Shown here in pieces: positions 33,106 through 44,153 of a DNA stretch of 64,000 nucleotides. A model generated the notes under the pieces. That model saw only the letters and a program-made list of their open reading frames with translations, was not told where the DNA came from and made no database searches. How positions within the stretch are numbered: position 1 is the first letter of the stretch; each line of letters opens with the position of its first letter. Made by a program: the position numbers and the translations under genes. The stretch is taken from assembly GCA_030544215.1 (NCBI GenBank), contig JARZZO010000004.1:47481980-47545979 (forward strand). Direction: 5' to 3'. This stretch comes from Zantedeschia hybrid cultivar (taxonomy: Eukaryota; Streptophyta; Magnoliopsida; Alismatales; Araceae).

Positions 33106-33250
33106 GAGTTCTCTCCGTCGTTAATTTTCGAGGATACAACTGCTGAGGATTTGTGTTGATTGGGTAATTAGAAGATGAGGAAGCTTATTGAGGCCCAAGC
33201 ACTCCAAAACGCCCAGGATCCTTGTTACCATTTCATGTTAGACCTCCATT

Positions 33251-36166
33251 TCAGCTGTGTAGAAATCGAGGAAGAGAAAGCCAACGGTGCAATTCAAGGG
33301 GAACTGCCCTGTGCAGTCACAGATTGGTCGTCTAGAGCTTTAAACTTCTGATTTCAGCTGTCATCTTACAGAAGCATGTGTAAAGAAGGCCCCAGTCTAG
33401 AGTTCAGACTCCAGATCAGGTGTACTTCAAGCTGCATTATGAAGACGCGTGAGAGAGAGAAAGAGACTTACAAATGTTTCTTATGTGCTTAATTATAATT
33501 CTGATAATAGAGACAGCTAATGTTATTAACCAGAGAAGCACCCAAAGGTGCTCTTGACACCTCTCTCATGGCCAGCTAATGTGTCATTACCAAGAGAAGT
33601 ACGCAAAGCACCTTCTCTCTATAAGCAGGTGGAGATTTCCAGCCTCTGTTTACCCCTAGGTGAGAATAGTGCTCGCTCCTGCATGAAGGGGTTGGAACAC
33701 TAGTCCCTCCATGTGAGGGTGCAGACTCCAATTTATCTGAGCTGAATTTTCCGCTCTTTAGGTGTTCTTGGCGAGATTCTAACACATTCTTTCATATAGA
33801 ACTTATAAAGAGTGGAGAAACTACGGGCGCAGGAATTCTACGTCGGAAAATACTTGTTGCACACCTCCGCACGCCCACACGTGCCTATCGCAGCGCGGTG
33901 TGTGCGCACACCCCCACGCGAGGGTGTACAGCAAGCCGCACTCTTCTATGTTAAGAAGCATCAAGTTTAAAATGCAGAGCACAGGAAGAGATAGGAGTGA
34001 GACTCACGGTCATCTGGCTCCTCTATTTGTCAATGAGGGAGCTCCTGTCGCCTTAATATGTAGAAAAACCAAGTCATAAACTGGTATTTTCTCATCACTA
34101 GTGGTAATTAAAGAGGCAGAGTTATTTTCAATCATATCATACCTGTCCGCTTCAGTAATTCGGTTTTCAGAATTTTTTTTTGGATGGGGAGAATTATAAG
34201 AGGGACTCCCAATGAGTACATGATGTTAAAAAGATGAATTATCTATGACGAACATTAGACTAAACATGTCATAGATAAGAAACTTCGAAGTGTCAAGGTC
34301 AGAGGCAAGCACTAGACGTAGGTGATCCACTTAAAATACATTAATAAATGACGTCTTATCATGAGAACCAGGAAGAAGAAAGCAATATTCCCATTATAGA
34401 GAAAGGGGAGAAAGGGAAGTTTTCTTCGCGTACATGTATGTGCAACGGCGAAGTCATAAAGTTTTGAAGGGGAAGTGAGGATAAAGTAGAATTAAATGTA
34501 ACAAAAATATCAAATCGTTTCTTTTTTCTTCTAAACAGTAGATTTATTTACAATGAAGTTCTTCTTTCACTTTTTTATTTTTAAATTACTGCAATTATCA
34601 CCTTATTATCTACTGCTGTTAGATACCCTTCTCGATATAAGCCACTAAATTGTCGTTTAATGTATCATCTTATTGCAAATGCTATCGAACGTATCCTTGT
34701 GAATTGTTATAATCCCCAAGTTAATGCACAACCCTGAAAGATGCAATATATATGGTAGCAAACTTTGCGCAAAATGTCAAGGCTTTTAGCTGAAAACATT
34801 CGAGAAAATTATATGAGACTTTCTATTATAACTTTACTTTGCCACCGAAGGAGGGCTGCTTGTATGGGTGGGGACCGGGGATCTGCAAATTGCAGTAGAT
34901 AGCGCAGAGAATATATGGCAATCTGTTCTAGGAGAACTCGAAAATCTTGCTAGAACGGGGTCTGTGATAGGCTGTCTACACGGAAATTTTTGAAACCTGC
35001 CCCTCCAGGGAATCCCCGTGATACGACTACGAAATACCTATCCAAGTCACAGAACAATTTTTTTAGAAACGTGCAAGATATGTTGCATAGGATAGGACTG
35101 ATATATTGCTTGTTTTGTTAATATAAGACATAAGGGGGATTTTTAACAATTTGGCCTGCAAAATTTGAAAATTAAGGAGGGCAAACTCATGGATTTAAGT
35201 GGGGGCAATTGCTCCTTTTACGACAACACCCCCCTACAGATTAAGACTACCCTACAGTATCATGTATTCAAGGACAATTGCATAACTTTTGTAACAGAAA
35301 GCTATTGGTGGCCATAAAACCACCCCACCCGAGAGCTTTATCAGGCTTATTCATTCAAAAGAAAAAAAAGAAAAGAAATTAGTGGTAGCCTGCCGATGAG
35401 ATTTTCTTGTTTTGTAAGAGTGGCTCGGGGACTAAGTAATAGCAATAGCTCCCAAGCGAGAGAAGTTATCTCAGAAGTGTCCCCTGTATTGAGGATATTT
35501 TTACATGAATATGATTATTCTACTTAATTAGACTATTGTTTCCATCAATCGTACCGTCGAAGAGAAAAATGTTACAGACTTTGCTTTCATACATTGGGGT
35601 ACATGCACCTAACATGAATTGAATTCATGACCACCTCAAATAGAAATCACGTAAGGAACAAACTGATTAATTATATCCAATTGATTATAAATCATTCTAA
35701 AAAAATAGTTGATTATAGATAGTGGCGTATCCAACATATATCCTGTGGGGTCCTGTGACCCACTGTATTTAATTTGTATAATTTATTTAAGCATTCTAAT
35801 TTTAGAGTGACCCCATTAATTCATTAATTTCGACTCAATAAAATATATCACTGACACATTGACCGAATGATCCCACTGAATCAAATTTCTACATCCACCG
35901 CTGATTATATATGAAATCTTTTGTGTGGCGGCATGTAAGGTACCCAAGTAATAGAAAGGTGTGACAACTTCCAAACAACTAACCCGATATATGCACAAAT
36001 GAGGCAGCGACATCCTCCTACAATTTAGCTGCGTCGCACAACGGCACAGAAGATCTGGTCTGGGCTTTTTCCATGCAAAATTACAACTTTTTTTAGAATA
36101 TTTTCAGATTCGATACTTTTATGAAAAAATTAATTTGACAAGCTGCACACATTATACGAAGGATCT
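33251..36166. other. Intergenic spacer, no gene seen
   Basis: AT-rich DNA without a frame I trust. The only clear structure is a GC-rich hairpin at 33853-33935, where CTTGTTGCACACCTCCGC pairs with the inverse of GCGAGGGTGTACAGCAAG across a GTGTGTGCGCACAC core; it is probably a small hairpin repeat. Confidence 0.5.
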
Positions 36167-36299
36167 TTGCTACTTCCTTGTAAAGAAGATCCTGAGTGCC
36201 CACTGGTGACACCAAGAGGATCTCATCTCATCTCTCCAACAGAGACATCCAAATTTGCGTCAGAGAGATCGGCTGATGCCATAAGCCAGATGGGGCTTT

Positions 36300-36367
36300 G
36301 GGGGAGCAGTGCACGTACCCATGGCATGGTTTGCAGTACTCCACATGCCATGGGATGCGCTGCTCCC
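36300..36367. repeat. 68-bp hairpin with CCATGGCATG arms
   Basis: GGGGAGCAG, GCA and CCCATGGCATG on the left are mirrored by CATGCCATGGG, TGC and CTGCTCCCC on the right around a loop of about 16 nt. The open frame that crosses it (36167-36667) matches no family I know and I do not call it a gene. Confidence 0.75.
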
Positions 36368-36607
36368 CCCTTGTGCACGGCCCCTCCACATGCCCTAAAG
36401 ACTCTATTAAGAGAAGAAGGTCCCCCCACCAGGGGACATATCCCCTTTGTTTTCAACTCCATCGTCCCACCTTCTTCTCTGTTTCCTTCCCCACCTCATT
36501 ACACACATCGAGGAGTACCTAAGGTTGGCATAACCGCCTCCAATTTCCCCCGCTTTGTTCGGTGGAGGAAAGATAGGAGAACTTCGGGTAATTTATGTCA
36601 AACTTTT

Positions 36608-37365
36608 TGCGGTCAGCTGTTCCTATTCATACCGCAAGTGATGATATCCCCGTATCGTACTACCTAACCCGCGCCAGCCAACGGGGCCCCTTCTTTCACG
36701 GTGACAGATTAAAAAAACCCGTTTCCCTCCAAAAATAACAGGGAGGATCCCCACGACAACGCTGTCACACGTAACAAAAAAGAGTAAACTTGCTGGTGCA
36801 GTGAATGACATTGCAATCTAACGTGGATTGCAATGGTATGTGCAGCAGTTGTCAGATCGGATCCGATTTGACGGTTGTTGTGCAGTATGTCCATTTTCGA
36901 GGGAACAGTTGAGAGACGTTTTTTAATTTTTTTATTTTGTTATCAATTTTTTAAAAAATTTTTGAGATGTCCGATAAAAAATATGAGAGTACATTTGGAT
37001 TGCTCGAGTTGGCCTTAACCCGAATTAATAATTTTTTTTTAAAAAAAATTGAACACAAACCTCAATTTACGTGTAAAATATTTTTAAAATATATATATAT
37101 ATAGATTCGGATCGGGGCCAACCCGAATAATTCAGATGTACTTTTGTATTTTTAATCGGACGTCTTAAAAAAATTTAAAAAATTTGACAAAATTTTTGTG
37201 GTCAGTTGTTCTTATTTATACAGCAAGTGAAGATATCCCCGTATCGTACTACCTAACCCGCGCCCGCCAACGGGGCCCCTTCTTTCACGGTGAAAGATTA
37301 AAAAAGCCCGTTTCCCGCCAAAAATAACAGGGAGGATCCCTATGACAACGCTGTCACACGTAACA
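36608..37365. repeat. Two 169-bp direct repeats around a hairpin
   Basis: 36608-36776 and 37197-37365 are each 169 bp, start TG(C/T)GGTCAG, end CACACGTAACA and are about 90% alike. The 420 bp between contains an inverted repeat (arms about 36925-37020 and 37100-37195, including ATGTCCGAT and its partner ATCGGACGT). TG...CA ends and size resemble a TRIM, but I find no primer site or target duplication. Confidence 0.6.
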
Positions 37366-38874
37366 AAAAATTGCCACTGACAGGGTACGTGTAAATGAAG
37401 GAAATTTTGTGTCTTTTGTAAATATCCTAACAATCTCTTTGTTTTCTGAAAAGGAGTAAAATCTAAATTAAAGCTCAATGCTCCTGTGATTAAAAACATT
37501 TAAGTCTTAACTTCTTTTGTTCTAAAGATAAGAATTTCTAGATCTCGTTCTTTAAATTTCACTCACATAGATAAAGATAAATCTAAAATCAAACATGTTT
37601 TCTCCCACTAGATAACTAATTCACTCTTGACTCTCACAAAGTGAAAACACAATGTGATCTAGCCAATAAGTTCCAAAGGACCTCATCTCAACTTAAGCTA
37701 AAAAGAATCTTGAATAATCATTGCATGCACTATGTACTATCAACCAATCACTTCTTTATTGTCAGTCAAACTTTCTATCTGGTTAAATATGACATTGAAA
37801 GCTGTATATGAGTCCTAAATTCTTAGGAGACCTTAAGAGTTTATATATGATCTTACCGCCACTTTGATTGGAGAATAGGAGAAGATTAAGAGAGAATAAA
37901 AGAAGAATAAACTTAATTTAGTTTTGACAAACGAAATGACTATACCGTTGCAGAATAACTTATTCGGAGAATAAGAAAAATAAGCAATTCGACTTTAGAC
38001 TTAAGAATTACTTATCTTTCTTATTCGGCCAGTGAGTCCCATAGAACTATCAAAACTAAACACATTTTATTCTAGTATACATTATTCTGAATAAGTAATT
38101 CCAAATAATCTATTCTACAAACAAATTGGGGCTTAAGGTTTTATGCAGAAAGTCAGAAAGAAGATGAATTTAAAGGTTGCTAGCTCATATTTCCAAAAAC
38201 ATTTCACAGGACAACACCGCAGTGTTCTCATATTTCCCCGTAACAATTAATTTGGCGCAATTAAGGCTTTACTCAAGTAGCCGTTGTTTTCATTTTGGGG
38301 AGGACCATCCACTATAATTTTGCCAAATTTCCTCCTATTCAATCCCTTTCCCCAAATCGACCACCAATCATAAGGCTCCCCTTGACGTTTACGCTTATCA
38401 CTGCATTAAGTAATGAGAATTGTGGAAGATCTGTACCAATTGCAATGATGTGGATGAGTCTTGAGGACCTAATTATCTAATTATACCCCTACAAAACAAG
38501 AAAATCTCAAACTATCAAAGTGTATGATCCTTGGGCTTTTTGCAGACAAATGGCATCATCAACATGGGGTGGTACATTTTTAGACTTTTTCCTAGAAGGC
38601 CACCCCCATGTACCCAAATCAAAAAAATACCCAGGATCTCCAAAGGTGATTAGGTGCAAAAAGATGCTTAAATTACTAAATCATCTAACAGAAAAGTGAA
38701 AACATATATCAAAGTAAGGATGCCAATTGCCCTTTTTCTACATAAAAGGCAAGGTCCCCAGGCTTGCCCCTTCATCTCTTGGGCACCATAAAGAAGAATA
38801 AAACCCATCACCCCACAGACCCCTCCCCATCCCTTTTAATCATCCCTCACAGCTGTTAAAGCCGCCACGTTTCG
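37366..38874. other. Upstream spacer of the zinc-finger gene
   Basis: AT-rich, no gene seen. A CATAAAAGG word near 38743, about 130 bp before the start codon, is a candidate TATA box for the gene at 38875. Confidence 0.4.
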
Positions 38875-40838
38875 ATGGGAAGCCACCTCCACAGCTCCAC
38901 CCTTCTCTCTCCAATGGCGGAGACGAAGAGCCCCAGGAAGCCCGCGAAGAGAGACCCCCGCCACCCCAAGAAGAACCAGACCAGGCAGGGCCAGAAACAG
39001 CACCCCCGCAAGGCGCCGGAGAGGAAGCCGCCGCCCTCCTGGGGGGCCATCAGGAGCCTCTTCACCTGCAAGCACCACCACGCCGAGGGTAGCGGCGGCG
39101 GGAAGAAGAAGAAGTGCGGGAGGGCTGGGTGCTCCGGCTCCCTGTGCAGCTCCAGGGAATCCTCCAGGGTGACGCAGCGCCCGGAGACGCCTTCCCCCGA
39201 GGCCCAGAAGAAGTGGGCCGGCGCCGGGGGACGTGGCAGCGCCGTCGGCAGGAGTGGGAAGGCCACCCCCGAGGGGACCAGCGCGGCTGTGTCTTCTTCC
39301 TACTCTTCCCTCTCGTCTTCTTCTGTAACAGCGGGGTCGTCGTCCTCGGCTTCCTCCGTTGGGGGGTCCTTCCGAGGGCTGAGGAGGCTTTCCGGTTGCT
39401 ACGAGTGCCACATGGTTGTCGACCCCATCAATGGAGTTGGGAGAGACGCCTCGCTGAGGACCATCTCCCCTTGTCCCGACTGTGGGGAGATCTTCATGAA
39501 AGCTGAGAGCTTGGAGCTCCACCAGGCCGTCACACATGCAGGTGGTGTTCTTCTTGTGCCTTTTCATGGCCTTATGCTCTGTCTCATTTGGTTTAAATCT
39601 GTTGTTAGCATTGATCTGTTTGTTCTTTCCTTCCCGAAGGAAGTTGGTTTGAACAATTTCAAGTAGATTTCGATGGGCAGTTTCTGTGTTTCATGTACTT
39701 GGATTTGCCCAAAGTTTTGTCAATGGAGGTCCTCTGTTTTCTTCCTGCTCCTGTGATCTCTACCATAGGAAATTACAGAGAAGAAGGCAGAAATAGAAAG
39801 CCACAAAGGGGGGAAAGAAAAAAAAAACTTGTAGGGGATGTGAACTGTTTCAGCAACTTGTAGTGTTGAATTGCCAACCCAGAGATCTTTCTATTTTTCT
39901 TTTGGGTTCTTTCAGGACTGCTCACATGAGCCAGATTTCCCTGTTTTGCTCACTGAAACTTGCCCAAAGATGCCCTTTTCTTTTCTTCTGATACCTTGCA
40001 TGACATAAAAGAAGACAAAAACATAACAATCAGAACCAAAAAAAAAAGAGGCTCTTTTTGAGGAGATGAACTGCTTCAACTGCTGACCCAAATGAAATGT
40101 TGGATTGCGAACCTCTACACTAGATTTGTTCCTCCACTCTTCTTCCCACTGGACTGTCTACACCGCACCATCTTTAAATTTACACTTGAAAACCATGTTC
40201 TGATCCTTCTTCTCCCCCAAACTTGTGGAACAGTACTGGAACTGGGTCCTGAGGACAGCAGCAAGAACATAGTGGAGATCATCTTCCAGTCGAGCTGGCT
40301 GAAGAAGCAGGCCCCCGTGTGCAAGATCCACCGCATCCTCAAGGTGAACAACACCCAGAAGACCATCTCCAAGTTTGAGGACTACAGGGACTCCATAAGG
40401 GGCAAGGCCAGCAAGCTCCCCAAGAAGCATCCCCGCTGCGCCGCCGACGGCAACGAGCTCCTCCGCTTCCACTGCGCGCCCCTCGCCTGCGCCCTCGGCG
40501 CCAACGGCTCCACCGGCCTCTGCCAGTCCACCCCGCCCTGCGGCGTCTGCGGCATCATCAAAGACGGCTTCAAGGTCGACGCGCTGGGGAAGATCCGCAC
40601 CATGGCCACCAGCGGGCGGGCGCACGACGCCGCGCAGGCCCAGCCGGGGGAGGAGAAGCGGGCGATGCTGGTGTGCAGGGTGATCGCCGGGAGGGTGAGG
40701 AAGGCGGCCCAGGACCCCTCGGAGGACTACGACTCCATCTCCGGCCCAGCCGGAGCTTTCTCTACCTTGGACGAGCTCTACGTGTTCAACCCACGAGCAA
40801 TCTTGCCATGTTTTGTTGTGATTTATGGAGGTTTCTAG
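38875..40838 (+). CDS. C2H2 zinc-finger protein with PARP-like C-terminal region, two exons
   Basis: Exon 1 is 38875-39541 and exon 2 is 40234-40838. The intron (39542-40233, 692 nt) has GT...AG ends and splits the codon joining HQAVTHA to VLELGPED. The joined frame is 1272 nt (423 residues). The N-terminus is rich in Lys, Pro and Ser, with an IRSLFTCKHHH motif. A single finger CPDCGEIFM...LHQAVTH ends exon 1 (about 200-221), spacing CX2C...HX4H. Exon 2 (NIVEIIFQSSWLKKQ, ILKVNNTQKTISKFEDYRD, CAADGNELLRFHC, GRAHDA, MLVCRVIAGRV, NPRAILPCFVVIY) is the conserved domain of a plant family around Arabidopsis At1g75710. Its end resembles a PARP catalytic fold, but enzymatic activity is not shown. A second ATG at 38914 has a good context and could be used instead. 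Confidence 0.92.
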
Positions 40839-41469
40839 CTGCAAGAGCCATGAAAGCTCACAAGTTCTCTCCTTTCCACATCTTCCTATCAGTGTACAGC
40901 TTGTGGATGCAGTCTTCTTTTCTCACCTTCTCACTTTTTTAAAAAAACTGGCGAATCCCCACTCCCTTTCCCACGCTGCTTTCTTCCTGTTGGGGCCTCT
41001 GAAACAGACAGTGGGAGGGGCACAGTGGCTTTGCCTGTTCTTTTCTTGCCAGTTTCGAATTATGAATTGCTCCCTGTTTGTGTTATGGGAAAAGTTCTGT
41101 TTTGTACCTTTCAATGGTGGATGGCAGGATTTGGCGAGGTTTGGAGGTGGACAAACATCCAAAAGAAGAGTACTCCAGTGGGGGAGGGTGGGATCCCTTG
41201 CCACATGCATAACGTAAGCTCTTCTTCTTTACTGATTGCTTTTGACCTATATGGTGTCTACTCCAGGTAGAGCAGGGCTTGGGAGTGTGCATGAGCCACG
41301 TAAGTGTGAAGGAGCATGGTTTGAAAGGAGGTCGAAGACAAGCTCATGATGTGGTCTGTGAAACAACAGGGGGGGAAGAGTCCGGATCCTTTCAGTATTA
41401 TTTTGGACTCGACGCTGGCAGTAATCAGTCCAATGTGTCATGTATAAAGTAGTTGCTTTGTTTGAAAAG
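40839..41469 (+). other. 3' flank of the zinc-finger gene
   Basis: No further coding sequence is convincing; this is probably 3' untranslated region followed by spacer. Short frames on both strands have no recognisable content. Confidence 0.4.
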
Positions 41470-41934
41470 CATCCCACCAAAGTGGATAAGTTTTTTTTAT
41501 TTTTCGGTTCAGTAGATTCTCAATATTACGGAGAGTATTTAAAAATCACCAAGAGTATAAAATTATAACCATAATTTAAAATACACTCCGAATGTGCACT
41601 TGGGTACAACTTAAAATTACTGTACGAATGTTACATTAGAGTGTATTTAAAATTATGATAGTAGTCTTATGCTCTTAGTAATATTTAAGTACTCTGCGTA
41701 GTATTGATAATCTACTAAACTAGGAAATCAGAAAAATTTACCCACTTTGGTGGGATACATCTCGAACGATGAAGCTACTGTACGAATGTTACATTAGACT
41801 GTATTTAAAATTATGATAGTAGTCTTATGCTCTTAGTAATATTTAAGTACTCTGCGTAGTATTGAGAATCTACTAAATTAGGAAATCAGAAAAATTTACC
41901 CACTTTGGTGGGATACATCTCGAACGATGAAGCT
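41470..41934. mobile_element. Hairpin MITE with a duplicated arm
   Basis: The left end ATCCCACCAAAGTGGATAAG (from 41471) is the inverse of CCCACTTTGGTGGGAT at the right. The left arm (41471-41595) matches in inverse the segment 41625-41765. That right arm is tandemly duplicated with a 158-bp period (41619-41776 and 41777-41934), so two right ends exist. No coding capacity. Confidence 0.8.
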
Positions 41935-42132
41935 ACTTTACTCATGATGTCTTAAGACTGATTATTGTTGGAGTCCAGTCCAAAATGATTCTGAGAAGAT
42001 CCGGACTCAAGGGGGAAGGGCAAAGGACGGTTTGTTGCTCTTCTCCTAGAGCAAAGAGAGGATTGGAGGAAAATATTCTTTTGTTAGGGGAAACAGGAAG
42101 ATAATTGTTCGAACTGCGCCTTTGAGTATGCC

Positions 42133-42474
42133 ATGCTGCAGGAATCAAAATTTCTAGACCCGATTTTTTCATCATCTAATAGAGAAATAATCAAGATAGA
42201 ACATCTATTTATGGACACTAAAACAGGCAGCACACCTGGCAAAGGCATTTTGGAATTAGGATCCCTAGTACAGCTGCAAGCAGTAGGGGCTCTATTTGAT
42301 ACTCTGAGACCCCTTGTTCTAGATGAAGGGGTTTATCACTTTATCTGCGCAGCATCTGGAAATGTGTTGGAGTTAAGATTCCGACCATTAGAATCAATTT
42401 CGGAAGAGCTTTGTTTACTTCCCATTTCAGAAGCACTAAAATTTAGGTATAGGAGAGAGATTCATGCAGAGTGA
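42133..42474 (+). other. Unrecognised 113-codon frame, possible gene relic
   Basis: The frame encodes a neutral, non-repetitive peptide (including GILELGSLVQLQAVGALFDT and SISEELCLLPISEALKF) that reads more like protein than its surroundings. A splice-acceptor-like CATGCTGCAG precedes it at 42132-42141. I do not recognise the family and see no partner exon, so it may be an exon fragment captured by a transposon or a chance frame. Confidence 0.25.
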
Positions 42475-42960
42475 TCGAAAGATTTTATCCAAAATCTATT
42501 TTGAGGTAGATTTTAAAAATTAACATGGATTTTGATGAAAAAGTATTATTTTCTTCTTATAAAAGGATAGACATAACTATCCTTCTTTTGTTTTTATATA
42601 AAAGATGAAGGATAGCACTACTTACATTCAAGCTTTCTCATCATCCAAAAAAGCATTCATATGAGATTTTTAAAATCCCCCCTCCCCCAACACAATCATT
42701 TCATATTTACATTTTTTGAAATTTTATCAAAGAAAATCAGATTTTCAACAATCCTATTATTTCTGCTGCATCTGCAAATGCTGCCCTAGTGCACTTGTGA
42801 TATGAGACAGTATATTTTTGATGAGTTTTTGCATCGCAACAAACTAAGGTGGAATGGCCCAACCCCATTCTACCACCTGGAACCCACACGTAACTCTCTC
42901 CTCCGCTTAAATATGTCCTGACGTTAGTAGAAAAGAAAAATAAAAAATTTTGCCCATAGG

Positions 42961-43210
42961 TTATGCTCCTCAAACGCATGTTGAGGTGCTCGAGAGCATC
43001 CTAACGCTCTCGAGTGCATCACGGTGATGCTGGAGAGTGCCCTGATGTGTTCAAGAACATCCTAATACTCTCGAGCACCTTAGGGTGTGCTTGAGAACAT
43101 CTCGATACTCTTGAGCACATTAGGCCGCTTTCTGACGTACTCATATACTGGAGAGCGTCCTGATGTGCTCGAGAGCACCATGATGCTCTCGAGCACCTCC
43201 AGGATGTGCT
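42961..43210. repeat. Degenerate palindromic minisatellite (CTCGAG core)
   Basis: The words GTGCTCGAGAGCA and TGCTCTCGAGCAC alternate through about 250 bp with drift. The clearest hairpin (43166-43197) has perfect 13-bp arms around CCATGA. Others lie near 42988-43018 and 43054-43079. A poly(T) run (about 43238-43256) follows. Confidence 0.75.
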
Positions 43211-44153
43211 TGAGATCACATCTTAAGGTTGTTGTTGTTTTTTTTTTTTTTTTTTTCTTTATTTTGTTGACCTCACTATGCATTTATGTTGAGGACAGGA
43301 TTGTCTCCAAGTGACGAAATGAGGTTGGAAGACTCATTCCAGTAAGTTTGCTGCGATGCAGCAAGTAAAGCTCTATTTTGATTGACTCTACGTCGACCAC
43401 TCTGTCGCATTCTCCTTAGAGGGAAGACGATCTTTGGGGATGAAAGCACCTCTCATGACAATGCAGTTTTCTTGGTGAAAAAGTTCTAGGTTTAAAAATG
43501 TCATCCACACACATAATAAAAGCGTGCCAATTTGCGTGGAAAAAGTTTCTTTACTAAAAATTTACATCTAAACCTTTTCTTAAGAAGTATTTATAAATAT
43601 TTGATCATTACATTTATGGATGAAAATAAGAAAAGAATAACCCAAAATATCCGTCCTTATCCGTAGCTTATAGGACACATGAGGATATGAATTCAAAGAT
43701 AAGGATAAAAGTATTATCTTTATCCTTTTTATTTAGGATAAGGAAAAGAAAATAGTTATTTTCGTATCCTCTAACCCGATTATCCATCTTTTTGTATTTT
43801 ATATTCGATTATCAGTCCTTTTATATCTTATAATATAATATTATAGTAGAATATATTTTATATTATAATATTATAATATAACATATTTATAAAAACATAA
43901 AATATTTTAAAAAATGGCCGACATGCCTATACACTCCATGAATGTTCATTGGATTTGATTTTTTATTTTTTTATTTTTTTTAAATTCAAAGATCCACCTA
44001 CATAAAACGTGTTAATTACGATGAAGCTGACCTAAATAAAATTAAAAATAACAACCCCCCCCCCCCCCCCCCCCCCTGCCCGTGGTGCAGCAAGGGGAAC
44101 TCAGTTTGAGTTTACCTACAATCGCCTTTCAGAGTTGAGACTTGAGACCAATG
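43211..44153. other. AT-rich spacer with a 32-nt poly(C) run
   Basis: No gene seen. An AT-only inverted stretch (TATAATATAATATTATAG and relatives) occupies about 43827-43885. Positions 44055-44086 are 32 consecutive C residues, just 67 bp before the Ogre-like element. Confidence 0.7.

Larger units (their letters stand above)
27490..33250. repeat. Large tandem duplication, copy A 27490-29057 and copy B 29058-33250
   Basis: Many collinear blocks match. GCCCTTTTATTTTCAT occurs near 27503 and 29067, TGTCCATTTTCTGTAAGAAA near 27747 and 29320, a CCAGAGGAATGACAAGTC block near 27906 and 29527, and a GGATGGATyTGAAGCTATrTC block near 28119 and 30007. TGGAATAAGAAAA occurs near 28874 and 32588, and CCTTGTTACCATTTCATGTT near 29030 and 33220. 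Copy B is about 2.6 kb longer because of several insertions annotated separately. No protein is encoded in either copy. Divergence looks substantial, so the duplication is not recent. Confidence 0.85.

Noticed and set aside
36167..36667. 166-codon frame as a possible host gene
   Set aside because: It crosses a perfect-arm hairpin, has no recognisable domain, and its composition follows the local hairpin repeat.
40158..40844. 228-codon minus-strand frame over zinc-finger exon 2
   Set aside because: Shadow of the conserved plus-strand exon; it has no recognisable content.
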